Origin: Oleispirillum sp965228165
Lineage (GTDB): Bacteria > Pseudomonadota > Alphaproteobacteria > Rhodospirillales > Rhodospirillaceae
Assembly (NCBI GenBank): GCA_965228165.1
Contig: CBDDHB010000003.1
Coordinates: 62,001-126,000, forward strand
Length of the DNA stretch: 64,000 nt
Direction of reading: 5' to 3'
Shown here one piece after another: positions 17,067 through 25,383 of the stretch; positions within the stretch are counted from its first letter, which is position 1; every line of letters starts with the position of its first letter. The notes below the pieces were generated by a model that saw only the letters and a list, made by a program, of their open reading frames with translations, did no database searches and was not told where the DNA came from. The position numbers were made by a program, and so were the translations under genes.

Positions 17067-17264
17067 AACCCGAAAAACCCGACCGAATTCCTCTTGTTCG
17101 CCCCTGGGGAACGTGTCACACACTTATCACAGGGCTTCCGTCGCTTCGGGGCAAGGGGGTTTTGTGTCCTCTCGCTCTCGGCCCGACGGGGGTAAATATC
17201 CACGGAAGGTGGGCTGCGCGCATCCGCGATGCCGCTCCCACGGCGATCAGAAGGTACTACGACG
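17067..17264 (+). promoter_or_regulatory. Long 5' leader of the cold-shock gene
   Basis: A ~200-base non-coding leader precedes the csp gene. It contains several GC-rich segments able to pair. Long structured leaders are common for cspA-type genes, where they act as RNA thermosensors. No cold-box motif is identified here. Confidence 0.35.
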
Positions 17265-17477
17265 ATGGCGACTGGAACCGTGAAATGGTTCAACACCACC
17301 AAGGGCTTCGGCTTCATTCAGCCGGATGATGGCGGCAAGGATGCGTTCGTTCACATCTCGGCGGTCGAACGCGCTGGGCTGCGCACCCTGAACGACGGAC
17401 AGCGGCTCTCCTACGAGCTGGTGGCCGGTCGCGGTGGACGCGAAGCTGCGGAGAATCTCGTCCTCTCGGACGACTGA
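17265..17477 (+). CDS. cspA: Cold-shock protein (CspA family, 70 aa)
   Basis: Start at ATG 17265 (MATGTVKWFNTTKGFGFIQP) with AAGG upstream; a longer in-frame start would add a non-family extension. It is a single cold-shock domain with both RNA-binding motifs visible, KGFGFI (RNP1) and DAFVHIS (RNP2). It binds single-stranded RNA and DNA and acts as an RNA chaperone in the cytoplasm. Length 70 aa is exactly the family size. Monocistronic, with a strong terminator 40 bp downstream. Confidence 0.95.
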   Translation: MATGTVKWFNTTKGFGFIQPDDGGKDAFVHISAVERAGLRTLNDGQRLSYELVAGRGGREAAENLVLSDD

Positions 17478-17515
17478 ACCGTACATCACGCGCCGGTCGA
17501 CCACCGGCCAAAAAG

Positions 17516-17543
17516 AACGGGGGGCTCGCGCTCCCCGTTTTTT
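17516..17543 (+). terminator. Rho-independent terminator of the cold-shock gene
   Basis: ACGGGG stem, CTCGCG loop region and CCCCGT return strand, followed by six Ts (17538-17543). Confidence 0.88.
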
Positions 17544-17609
17544 CTTGGATAAAAGATCGTCAAGTTCCGCCCGAAACCCCAGCAAATTGCTTAAATAATC
17601 TACATATAG

Positions 17610-17862
17610 TATGTGTTGCCGTTTTATGTCGCATTATTTTGATGCACCGGCCCGACAACTCGTGTACGGTCGTGTTCAGGGTTGATGGTTGGAAAGGGTT
17701 CCGCCGATGCGGTCTTCCCGTCTCGACACGGCCAAGACGACCTCCCGATCCGATGGTTTCGGACCGGGGCGCGGGCCGCGCGACATCCCTCCCGCACCAT
17801 CCTCCTCTTCTCGTCGTTCCCGGAAGCCGCTTCGCCTCCCGCCTCGCCCGCGGGAGGTTTTT
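17610..17862 (+). ncRNA. Candidate small RNA or attenuated leader upstream of phoH
   Basis: The 428 bases between csp and phoH hold no gene. An AT-rich promoter-like segment (TTGCTT at 17586, TATAGT near 17604) is followed by ~250 transcribed-looking bases. These end in a strong intrinsic terminator: CCTCCCGC (17835-17842), a 7-base loop, GCGGGAGG (17850-17857), then TTTTT. The terminator lies only 44 bases before the phoH ATG. CCTCCTC (17801-17807) is an anti-ribosome-binding-site motif like those in C-rich-loop sRNAs of alphaproteobacteria. This could be an independent sRNA or an attenuator controlling phoH. No known RNA family is recognised, and the 5' end is a guess. Confidence 0.45.
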
Positions 17863-17905
17863 GCTTATCCGGGTTTGGTGTTCCCCGCGCAAAGGACCGC
17901 AGCAC

Positions 17906-18661
17906 ATGGGTAAACCGCAACGCAGCCGCAAGATCAGCCCGACCGCGATGCACGGCTTCGACAACGTGCAGCCCCTGTCCCCGCCGGACTCCTGCTGGAG
18001 CCCGCTCGACGACGGACGCGACCCGGGGCGCGACCAGAGCTTCCGCCGCCATGTCCGGCCCTATAACGAGAATCAGCGCCTTCTGATGGAAGCGATGGAA
18101 ACCAGCCCGATCACCCTGGCCCTCGGCCCGGCGGGCACCGGCAAGACCTATCTGGCGATCGCGGCGGCGTGCGAGGCATTCGAGGACGGCGCCATCGCGC
18201 GCATCCTGTTGTCGCGCCCGGCGGTGGAAGCCGGGGAGAACCTGGGCTATCTGCCCGGCGGCCTGGAAGACAAGATGCAGCCCTATCTGCGCCCTCTCTA
18301 CGACGCGCTGAACGACCGCCTGGGGGCGCGCAAGCTGAAGGCCCTGATGGCCGACGGCTCGATCGAAATCGCGCCGGTCGCCTTCATGCGCGGACGCACC
18401 CTGAACAACGCCTTCATCGTCATCGACGGGGCGCAGAACTGCACCTATGGCCAGATCAAGATGCTGCTGACCCGCCTGGGCTGGCATTCCACCATGGTGA
18501 TCACCGGCGACCCCGACCAGTCCGACCTGCTGCCCGGGATGTCCGGCCTGACCGAGATCGCCCGCCGCCTGGAACCGGTGGAGGGCGTCGCCCAGGTCAA
18601 GCTGACCGAGGCCGACGTGGTGTGTCACCCCCTGGTCGCCAGCATGATCCCCTATCTATAA
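17906..18661 (+). CDS. PhoH-family ATPase (251 aa)
   Basis: The ATG at 17906 is chosen because AAAGGA precedes it and the family begins here. The Walker A motif GPAGTGKTYLA is intact at about residues 77-87. PhoH signatures follow (LLSRPAVEAGENLGYLPG and ITGDPDQSD). PhoH proteins are cytoplasmic RNA-associated NTPases related to helicase superfamily 1. The Walker B region reads VIDGAQNC, where the family has D-E-A-Q-N, so the catalytic Glu is replaced by Gly (GGG instead of GAG). If real this should impair ATP hydrolysis. It is the short, single-domain PhoH form. Confidence 0.88.
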   Translation: MGKPQRSRKISPTAMHGFDNVQPLSPPDSCWSPLDDGRDPGRDQSFRRHVRPYNENQRLLMEAMETSPITLALGPAGTGKTYLAIAAACEAFEDGAIARILLSRPAVEAGENLGYLPGGLEDKMQPYLRPLYDALNDRLGARKLKALMADGSIEIAPVAFMRGRTLNNAFIVIDGAQNCTYGQIKMLLTRLGWHSTMVITGDPDQSDLLPGMSGLTEIARRLEPVEGVAQVKLTEADVVCHPLVASMIPYL

Positions 18662-18713
18662 TAGGCCGACAGAGCGGAGCCCCTTGGCGGGGGCTCCGCC
18701 GCCGGAGGCCGCC

Positions 18714-19145
18714 ATGTCCGAAACGCCGCGCCACGCCCAGACCACCTTGACCATCGAGACCCGAGGTCTTGGGCTTTACCCCTTTTCCGGAAGCGTCGAT
18801 CGCTGGTTGCGCGAAATCGGTGCATCCCTGGGGGTGGCGACGATTTTCTGCCGCCATACCTCGGCCTCTCTCACCATCCAGGAAAACGCCGACCCGGCGG
18901 TGCTGCGCGATCTGGCGGAGTTCTTCGCCCGCCTCGCGCCGGAAGAGACCCCCTGGTTCCGCCACATGCAGGAAGGTCCGGACGACATGCCCGCCCATAT
19001 CCGCGCCGCGCTGACCGACGTTTCCCTGTCGATTCCGGTTTCGGAAGGCGGCCTAGCCCTCGGCACCTGGCAGGAAATCTATCTGTTCGAGCACCGCCGC
19101 CTGCCCCACGCCCGCGTCGTGGTGGTCCATTACGCCGGGTATTGA
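18714..19145 (+). CDS. yjbQ: YjbQ/UPF0047 family protein, secondary thiamine-phosphate synthase-like (143 aa)
   Basis: Start at ATG 18714 with GGAGGCC upstream. The family core is visible: TIFCRHTSASLTIQENADP, later MPAHIRAALTD and GTWQEIYLFEHR, ending RVVVVHYAG. The E. coli homologue has weak thiamine-phosphate synthase activity; the physiological role is uncertain. The conserved His and Asp residues of the small trimeric fold are present. It is 52 bp downstream of phoH with a GC hairpin between, and convergent with epmA, whose stop lies 5 bp away. Confidence 0.88.
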   Translation: MSETPRHAQTTLTIETRGLGLYPFSGSVDRWLREIGASLGVATIFCRHTSASLTIQENADPAVLRDLAEFFARLAPEETPWFRHMQEGPDDMPAHIRAALTDVSLSIPVSEGGLALGTWQEIYLFEHRRLPHARVVVVHYAGY

Positions 19146-19150
19146 CCGAC

Positions 19151-20197
19151 TCAGACCACCGGCGCCCAGAGGACGCCGTCGACGGTCTCCGCCCCGGCGG
19201 CAAGCATGACCAGCCGGTCCACCCCCAGGGCGATGCCCGCGCTGTCCGGCATGCCGAAGGCCAGCGCGTCCAGGAAATCCCGGTCGATCGGCACTTCGGT
19301 TCCGTACAGGCGTTGTTTCAGCGCCGCGTCGGCGAGGAAGCGTTTCTCCTGCTCCGCCGCGTCGGTGAGTTCGGAGAATCCGTTGGCCAGTTCCACCCCG
19401 GCGACGTACAGCTCGAAGCGCTCCGCCAGACGCGGCTCGCCGGGCTTGCGGCGGGACAACGCCGCCTGACAGACCGGGTAATCGCACAGAACGGTGGGCG
19501 CGCCCGCCCCCAGGCGCGGCTCCACCCGGTCCAGCATCACCTTGAAGAACACATCCTCCCACCGATCGCTCGCCGACACCGAAAGTCCGATGCGACGCGC
19601 CTCGGCGGCCAACGGTCGGGGGGCCGGTTCCGCCGCGTCCTGATCGTCCAGCACCGCCATCAGGTCGATCCCGGCGTAACGGTCGAAGGCTTCCGGCACG
19701 CTCAGGCGCTCCGGCGGCGCGGACAGACGGCATTCCATGCCGCGAAAGGAAACCGCATCGCGCTTCGCCGCCTCCGCCGTGCGCGCCAGCAGGGCGGCGC
19801 AATCGTCCATCAGCACGGCATAATCCGCCCCGGCGCGATACCATTCCAGCATGGTGAATTCCGGGTGGTGGGTGGGCGAGGTCTCGCCGTTGCGGAACAC
19901 CCGCGCCAACTGGAAAATGCGCGGCATCCCGGCGACCAGCAGCTTCTTCATCGCGAATTCGGGCGAGGTGTGCAGATAGCGCGTCGCGCGGCTTTGCCCG
20001 AGGGCGTCCTCCAGCTCGGTGGAAAACACCCGCAGGTGCGGCTCCATCCCCGGACAGACTTGCAGGATCGGCGTCTCCACCTCGACGAACCCCTGCGTAG
20101 CGAACCAGGCGCGCACCGCCGCGACGATCTCGCCGCGCAACGCAAGCGCAGGCAAACGCGCCGCCAGACTCTCGGGATGCCACCAGGATCGGGTCAT
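19151..20197 (-). CDS. epmA: Elongation factor P--(R)-beta-lysine ligase EpmA (348 aa)
   Basis: Start at ATG 20197 with TTGGAG upstream; a longer frame exists but lacks a site. This is a class II aminoacyl-tRNA synthetase-like catalytic core without an anticodon-binding domain, as in EpmA/PoxA/GenX. Class II motif 2 is RNGETSPTHHPEFTMLEWY and motif 3 ends GIALGVDRLVML. EpmA activates (R)-beta-lysine and attaches it to a lysine of EF-P. The partner enzyme EpmB and its substrate EF-P lie just across the divergent region, so the whole modification set is in one place. Length (~325-350 aa) is normal. Confidence 0.92.
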   Translation of the reverse strand: MTRSWWHPESLAARLPALALRGEIVAAVRAWFATQGFVEVETPILQVCPGMEPHLRVFSTELEDALGQSRATRYLHTSPEFAMKKLLVAGMPRIFQLARVFRNGETSPTHHPEFTMLEWYRAGADYAVLMDDCAALLARTAEAAKRDAVSFRGMECRLSAPPERLSVPEAFDRYAGIDLMAVLDDQDAAEPAPRPLAAEARRIGLSVSASDRWEDVFFKVMLDRVEPRLGAGAPTVLCDYPVCQAALSRRKPGEPRLAERFELYVAGVELANGFSELTDAAEQEKRFLADAALKQRLYGTEVPIDRDFLDALAFGMPDSAGIALGVDRLVMLAAGAETVDGVLWAPVV

Positions 20198-20221
20198 CTG
20201 TGCTCCAAAAAACTGAAAAAC

Positions 20222-20372
20222 CAAAACCCTGCGAGGGACCTTGGGCCCCTCGCGCACCCCATTCCTTGTTTTTCGCCGCGTCAGCGGCTATCGACCGTCA
20301 CGCCGCGTGAAGGCTTTATCGCGCTTCGCGCAAAAAACTTATTGGGAGGCGCGGAGGGTCCGCGACCCTCCG
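20222..20372 (+). repeat. Structured intergenic repeat, copy A
   Basis: This ~150-bp sequence between epmA and epmB recurs in reverse orientation at 63186-63338. Three stems are visible: GCGAGGG/CCCTCGC (20231-20253), GCCGC/GCGGC (20275-20288) and CGGAGGGTC/GACCCTCCG (20352-20372). Two stems carry compensatory changes relative to copy B, pointing to selection on RNA or cruciform structure. The conserved middle includes CCGTCACGCCGCGTG. Function unknown. Confidence 0.85.
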
Positions 20373-20446
20373 CAAAGTTTTTGTTTTACGCCGCCTCTTG
20401 CTCTATGTATCGCGGACGCCGTGCCTTGTCATGATGAAGAAGGGCC

Positions 20447-21388
20447 ATGTCCGTCCTGCCGGAAAAGTTGACGCCGCATTTGCGCGCGCTCGCCGCGCGG
20501 TCCCCCGCCGTGGCGCGGCAGTTCCTCGCCGACGCGGCGGAGAGCGCACCCGCCGACGCCGACGACTTGGCCGATCCCATCGGCGATGCGGCGCACAGCC
20601 CGCTGCCCGGTCTGGTGCATCGCTATCCCGACCGGGTGCTGTTGCTGCCCACCATGTCCTGCGCCGCATACTGCCGTTTCTGCTTCCGCCGCGACCGCCT
20701 CGGCGAGGGCCGGATGGACGCGGCGCAAATCGCGGCGGCGCTGGCCTATATCGCGGCGCGACCGGGGATTCACGAGGTCATCCTTTCCGGCGGCGATCCG
20801 CTGACCCTGCCCGCCCCGGCGCTGGCCGACCTGATCCGGAGGATCGATTCCGCCCCCTCGGTGGAGGTGATCCGCCTCCACACCCGCCTGCCGGTCGTCG
20901 CCCCCCAGGCGGCGGAAAAGGCCGCCGCCCGGATCGCGGAAACCCGCGCCGCGCGCTGGATGGCGCTGCACGTCAACCACCCCGACGAACTGACGGCGGA
21001 AACCCGGGCGGCGATCCGGGTCCTTGCGCGTGCCGGATGGACCCTGGTGTCGCAGACGGTTCTGCTGGCCAGGGTCAACGACGACGCGGGAATCCTCGCC
21101 GCCCTGTTCCGCGCCCTCACCGGCCTGGGGGTGAAGCCCTACTACCTGCACCACCCCGACCGCGCCGCCGGAACCCGCCACTTCCGGGTGCCTCTGGCGA
21201 CCGGGCGCGCCCTGACGGAACGCCTGCGCGCCACCCTCTCGGGACTGGCGCAGCCGACCTACGTGCTGGACATCCCCGGCGGACACGGCAAGGTCTGGGC
21301 GACCGACGCCTTCGTCCGCCCGGCCCCGGACGGCGAAGGGTGGATCGTCCGCGACGTCCACGGCGAAACCCACGATTATCCCGAATAA
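20447..21388 (+). CDS. epmB: EF-P beta-lysylation protein EpmB, radical SAM lysine 2,3-aminomutase-like (313 aa)
   Basis: Start at ATG 20447. The radical SAM cluster motif C-x3-C-x2-C is visible as CAAYCRFC in MSCAAYCRFCFRR. SGGDPLTLP and HTRLPVV are typical of the KamA family. The short length (313 aa) and missing C-terminal zinc domain fit EpmB rather than a true lysine 2,3-aminomutase. It converts (S)-alpha-lysine to (R)-beta-lysine for EpmA using SAM, a [4Fe-4S] cluster and PLP. The next gene is efp, 99 bp downstream, supporting the assignment. Confidence 0.92.
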   Translation: MSVLPEKLTPHLRALAARSPAVARQFLADAAESAPADADDLADPIGDAAHSPLPGLVHRYPDRVLLLPTMSCAAYCRFCFRRDRLGEGRMDAAQIAAALAYIAARPGIHEVILSGGDPLTLPAPALADLIRRIDSAPSVEVIRLHTRLPVVAPQAAEKAAARIAETRAARWMALHVNHPDELTAETRAAIRVLARAGWTLVSQTVLLARVNDDAGILAALFRALTGLGVKPYYLHHPDRAAGTRHFRVPLATGRALTERLRATLSGLAQPTYVLDIPGGHGKVWATDAFVRPAPDGEGWIVRDVHGETHDYPE

Positions 21389-21487
21389 GCCTGGGGTGTT
21401 GCTCCGCAAGCGGCAAAGTGTTAGGGTCCGCGCCGCCGTGGGGTCGAAATCTCCCCGCCCAGACATGCAAACCGGTAGCGAACGCAC

Positions 21488-22054
21488 ATGAAAATCCAAG
21501 CCAACACCATCCGTCCCGGCATGGTCATCGAGCACAACAATCGCAAGTGGTCGGTCCTTAAGATCCAGCTGATCCAGCCCGGCAAGGGCGGTGCCTTCAT
21601 CCAGGTGGAAATGCGCGACCTGGATACCGGCAACAAGACCAATGAGCGTTGGCGCACCGCGGACACCGTCGAGAAGCTGATGGTCGAGGAACGCGAGTGT
21701 CAGTACCTGTTCGCCGAAGGCGACATGCTGACCTTCATGGACAACGAAACCTACGACCAGTTCACCATGCCGCGCGACGCGGTGGGCGAGCCCGCCGCCT
21801 TCCTGCAAGACGGCATGCAGGTGGCGGTCGAATCGATCGAAGGCAAGCCGGTGTCCTGCACCCTACCCCTGACCGTGATCATGGAAGTCACCGAGTGCGA
21901 GCCGGTGGTGAAGGGACAGACCGCCGCGTCGTCCTACAAGCCGGGCTTGCTTGCGAACGGATTGCGGGTGATGATTCCGCCCTTCGTCGCGGCCGGCGAC
22001 AAGATCGTCGTCAACACCGCCGAGTGCAGTTACGTCGAGCGCGCGAAGGGCTGA
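21488..22054 (+). CDS. efp: Translation elongation factor P (188 aa)
   Basis: Start at ATG 21488 (MKIQANTIRPGMVIEHNN). All three beta-barrel domains are present, with the full family length of 188 aa. The domain I loop reads PGKGGAF, with the modified lysine at position 33, which is the form recognised by EpmA. EF-P binds ribosomes stalled at polyproline and helps peptide bond formation. It follows epmB, so enzyme and target are co-encoded. Several products here are proline-rich (23083, 26909) and would need EF-P, though that link is only suggestive. Confidence 0.96.
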   Translation: MKIQANTIRPGMVIEHNNRKWSVLKIQLIQPGKGGAFIQVEMRDLDTGNKTNERWRTADTVEKLMVEERECQYLFAEGDMLTFMDNETYDQFTMPRDAVGEPAAFLQDGMQVAVESIEGKPVSCTLPLTVIMEVTECEPVVKGQTAASSYKPGLLANGLRVMIPPFVAAGDKIVVNTAECSYVERAKG

Positions 22055-22124
22055 GCCCTTCCCGCCGTTTCGTCGTCTCGTCGTTCGCGTTCAACGCTTC
22101 GCTCCCGGAAAGGACAGCGGGCCC

Positions 22125-22928
22125 ATGGCTGCTTTGTCTCCCCTTCTCAACGTCATGATCGCCGCCTCTCGCAAGGCGGCGCGCGGCCTGCTGCGCGACT
22201 TCGGCGAGGTCGAAAACCTTCAGGTCTCGGTCAAGAGGCCGTCCGACTTCGTCTCCACCGCCGACCGCAAGGCGGAAACCGTCCTGCAACAGGAACTGGC
22301 GAAGGCGCGTCCGCGCTTCGGCTTCCTGCTGGAGGAAAGCGGCGAAATCCCGGGCGAGGACACCTCGCACCGCTGGATCGTCGACCCCCTGGACGGCACC
22401 ACCAACTTCCTGCACGGCATTCCGCAATTCGCCATCTCGATCGCCCTCGAACGCGACGGGCAGATCGTCGCCGGAGTGGTGCACAATCCGGTCAGCGACG
22501 AACTCTACTATGCGGAAAAGGGAACGGGGGCCTTCCTGGTCAGCCCCGCCGCCGAGCGCCGCCTGCGGGTCTCCGCCCGCTCCCAGATGGAGAACGCGGT
22601 GGTCGGCACCGGGATTCCGCATCGCGGCTACGGCGACGCGGAACGGTTCTCGTCGCAGTTGGCGCGGGTCATGCCCCAGGTCGCCGGAGTGCGGCGGATG
22701 GGCGCGGCCTCGCTCGACCTCGCCTACGTCGCGGCGGGCAAGCTGGACGCCTATTGGGAAGAAGGCCTGAAGCCCTGGGACATCGCCGCCGGCGTCTTGC
22801 TGGTGCAGGAAGCGGGCGGCGTGGTGATTGCCAGCGACGGCAGCGCCGACCCCTTCGCCAAAGGCAATCCTTTGGCCGCCAACCGCAGGCTGCAAGGGCC
22901 GATGCTGCGCCTGTTGCGCGGTTCCTGA
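22125..22928 (+). CDS. suhB: Inositol-1-monophosphatase family protein SuhB (267 aa)
   Basis: Start at ATG 22125. The Mg-dependent phosphatase motifs are present: WIVDPLDGTTNFLHG (metal ligands D and D) and a C-terminal WDIAAGVLLVQEAGG. The N-terminal half contains the conserved E in LLEESGEI. It hydrolyses inositol monophosphate; bacterial homologues also act in rRNA transcription antitermination. Length 267 aa is normal. It lies 70 bp after efp in the same direction and could be co-transcribed. Confidence 0.92.
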   Translation: MAALSPLLNVMIAASRKAARGLLRDFGEVENLQVSVKRPSDFVSTADRKAETVLQQELAKARPRFGFLLEESGEIPGEDTSHRWIVDPLDGTTNFLHGIPQFAISIALERDGQIVAGVVHNPVSDELYYAEKGTGAFLVSPAAERRLRVSARSQMENAVVGTGIPHRGYGDAERFSSQLARVMPQVAGVRRMGAASLDLAYVAAGKLDAYWEEGLKPWDIAAGVLLVQEAGGVVIASDGSADPFAKGNPLAANRRLQGPMLRLLRGS

Positions 22929-23082
22929 CCCCGTCCAACCCCCGATTCCGCAAAGGGTTGTCGCCGCATCTCGGGCTTTACGACACGCCCAAGGATTGGG
23001 TATGGTAGGGCGTGCATGCTCGGCGGGAAGCGCACACGGCCTTCGTCGTGCGCGCGCCGCCAAATCCGGGGGAGACGGTAAG

Positions 23083-24150
23083 GTGGCGGAACTTTCGAAA
23101 CGGCCTTGGTTCTGGTTCGCCGGGACGGCGTTGATGCTCGCGCTGGCTCAACCCGCAGCCGCGTTCACCGTGGTCGGCGACGCTCCGGGCGTGTTCCTCG
23201 ACCCCTCGGCGATCGATGCCGCGCCGGTTCGGCGCTTCGCCGCCTACGATCGCCCGGCGTTGCTGATGCCGGGCGAATCCCGCGCTCCGACGCAACGCAT
23301 CGTCCTCACCCCGCCCGGCGGACGCAGATCCGCGACCGTCGGGCTGCTTCTGACGCCGCCGCGCGGCCAGTCCTCTTCCCCTCGCCTGTTGGTTCCGGAA
23401 ACCCGGCGCATCGTCCTGACCCCGCCTGCCGGAACCGCGGTGCGGCTGACGCCGCCATCCACCGCCAAGGCGCGCCTGACCGCCCCCGGCGAAAAGCGAA
23501 TGAGCGCCCTGTCCGCCGCGCCGACGCCGCGTATCCCGGCGAAAGCCGCCCCGGCAAGGATCGCCCCGGCGATTCCCGCCGCCAAACCGGAGATGACGCA
23601 GCCGACGCCGTCGGCCGCTAAACCGGCGCCCGCCGTCCGCTCCTCGTTGCCCGCTTCACCACCCGAAAAGCCGGTGGAGGCCATTCCGCCCGCGATTCCC
23701 GACGGCGGCGAACCGATGCCCCTGATCCCGCCCGCGGACGCGGTCAAGGCCGCTCCACCGATGGCGGAAGCGCCCGTCCCGCCGACGGCGCCGGAAATCC
23801 CGGCAACGCCGATGGCGGAGATTCCCGCGCCGCCCACCACCCCGGCGGCGGCCATCGCCCTGGCTTTCGACCCCGCCGACGCGCGCCTGAACGAAACCCA
23901 CCGCGCCCTGCTCAAGTCCATCGCGGCGCGATTGAACGAGGACAGCGACGCCAGCGTCCAGCTGCTGGCCTACGCCCAGGCGGAAAACCGCAGCAAGGAG
24001 CGGCGACTGTCGTTGTCCCGCGCCCTGGCGGTACGCTCCTATCTGCTCAGCCAGGACGTGCGCAACACCCGCATCGAGGTCCGCGCCCTCGGCGATCAGG
24101 TCCCCTCGGGCAAGCCGGATCGCGTCGACGTGGTGCTTCAGCATCCTTGA
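23083..24150 (+). CDS. Proline-rich exported protein with a C-terminal OmpA-like domain (355 aa)
   Basis: The GTG at 23083 is preferred because GGGGGAG precedes it and a signal sequence starts right after (PWFWFAGTALMLALAQPAAA). Residues ~60-255 are Pro/Ala-rich with repeats of the form R-I-V-L-T-P-P, probably an extended periplasmic linker. The last ~90 residues (FDPADARLNETHRALLKSIA, then RALAVRSYLLSQDVRNTRIE and ALGD) form an OmpA/Pal-type peptidoglycan-binding domain. It precedes a MotA/ExbB-like and a MotB-like gene and may be the third part of that envelope complex. The exact role is unknown. Confidence 0.75.
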   Translation: MAELSKRPWFWFAGTALMLALAQPAAAFTVVGDAPGVFLDPSAIDAAPVRRFAAYDRPALLMPGESRAPTQRIVLTPPGGRRSATVGLLLTPPRGQSSSPRLLVPETRRIVLTPPAGTAVRLTPPSTAKARLTAPGEKRMSALSAAPTPRIPAKAAPARIAPAIPAAKPEMTQPTPSAAKPAPAVRSSLPASPPEKPVEAIPPAIPDGGEPMPLIPPADAVKAAPPMAEAPVPPTAPEIPATPMAEIPAPPTTPAAAIALAFDPADARLNETHRALLKSIAARLNEDSDASVQLLAYAQAENRSKERRLSLSRALAVRSYLLSQDVRNTRIEVRALGDQVPSGKPDRVDVVLQHP

Positions 24151-24216
24151 TCGCTGACCCGCGTCCGGCCGCGCCGCCACGCCCCGCCCCGCGCGGGAAG
24201 CATAAGGAATCTCGCG

Positions 24217-25383
24217 ATGCAATCGCCCCGCCGCTACCTTCGCCGCATGGTCCTGTTCCTCGCCGCGGTCGCGGCGGCGGCGGCCCTGCTGTTCCCGGTT
24301 CTCAGCGACGCCTTCATGGCCAACCCGGCGCTGAACGGCCTGATCTGCGGCACCGTCCTGGTCGGTATCCTGTTCGCCTTTCGCCAGGTGGTGGCCCTGG
24401 GGCCGGAACTCGCTTGGGCGAACGCCTTCCAGACCCAGAAGCCCGAACCTTCCGTCGCCGCCGAACCGCATCTTCTGGCCCCGGCGGCGCGGATGCTGGC
24501 CGACCGCCAGGAACGCGGCGGGCGTTTCACCCTGTCGGCGCAGGCCACCCGCGCGGTGCTCGACAGCCTGTCCGACCGGCTGGAGGAAAGCCGCGACATC
24601 TCGCGCTATTTCATCGGACTGGCGATCTTCCTTGGGCTTCTCGGGACGTTCTGGGGGCTGCTCGACACGGTGCGCGCGATCGGCGGGGTGATCGCCGACC
24701 TGACGGTCAGCGGCGCCGACCTCAACCAGGTCTTCGCCGACCTGAAAAAGGGGTTGCAGGCCCCTCTTTCCGGCATGGGAACGGCATTTTCCTCGTCCCT
24801 GCTCGGCCTTTCGGGATCGCTGGTGATCGGCTTCCTCGACCTGCAACTCGGGCAGGCTCAGAACGCCTTCTTCAATCAGGTGGAGGACTGGCTGGCCGGC
24901 CTGACCCGCCTGTCCTCGGGCTCCGGCCCGGTGGGCGAGGGTGACGGATCGGTCCCCGCCTACATCGGCGCGCTTCTGGAACAGACCGCCGAAAGCCTGA
25001 CCGAACTGCAACGCCTGACCAGCCGGGGCGACGAAATCACGCTCGCCACCATGCGGGAAATCCGGGAACTGGCGCAGCGCCTGGACCTTCTGACCGAACA
25101 CATGCACACCCAACAGCAGGTGATGCTGAAACTAGCGGAAAACCAGTCGTCGCTGCTTTCCGGCGTGCATGCCCTGGCCAAGGCCGAAGGCGGCATCGAC
25201 ACCGAGACCCGCAGCGCGCTCAAGGCCCTGCCCCGGACCATCGAAAACGGTTTGGCGGCGGTTCTGGACGAAATGACCCGGGGACGGTCCGAACTGTCGC
25301 GCGACGTGCGTTCGGAAATCAAGGTTCTCGCCCGCACCATCGCCGCCGTCGCCGAGGACGGCGCACCGGGCCGCGAGACATGA
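24217..25383 (+). CDS. MotA/TolQ/ExbB-like proton channel subunit (388 aa)
   Basis: Start at ATG 24217. Membrane segments lie at ~9-30, ~42-58, ~130-155 (FIGLAIFLGLLGTFWGLLDT) and ~185-210 (GMGTAFSSSLLGLSGSLVIG). The last two form the conserved MotA/ExbB core with the TFWGL and G-x-AFSSS motifs. A ~150-residue cytoplasmic tail predicted to be helical follows (GDEITLATMREIRELAQRLD). Its start codon partner, the MotB-like gene, overlaps by 4 bp (ATGA), so the two are made together. The complex should couple proton flow to work at the cell wall. It is not the flagellar motA, as no flagellar genes are nearby. Confidence 0.85.
   Translation: MQSPRRYLRRMVLFLAAVAAAAALLFPVLSDAFMANPALNGLICGTVLVGILFAFRQVVALGPELAWANAFQTQKPEPSVAAEPHLLAPAARMLADRQERGGRFTLSAQATRAVLDSLSDRLEESRDISRYFIGLAIFLGLLGTFWGLLDTVRAIGGVIADLTVSGADLNQVFADLKKGLQAPLSGMGTAFSSSLLGLSGSLVIGFLDLQLGQAQNAFFNQVEDWLAGLTRLSSGSGPVGEGDGSVPAYIGALLEQTAESLTELQRLTSRGDEITLATMREIRELAQRLDLLTEHMHTQQQVMLKLAENQSSLLSGVHALAKAEGGIDTETRSALKALPRTIENGLAAVLDEMTRGRSELSRDVRSEIKVLARTIAAVAEDGAPGRET

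Noticed and set aside
22046..22064. GAAGGGCTGAGCCCTTC palindrome after efp as a terminator
   Set aside because: The stem is short and no T run follows; it overlaps the efp stop codon.
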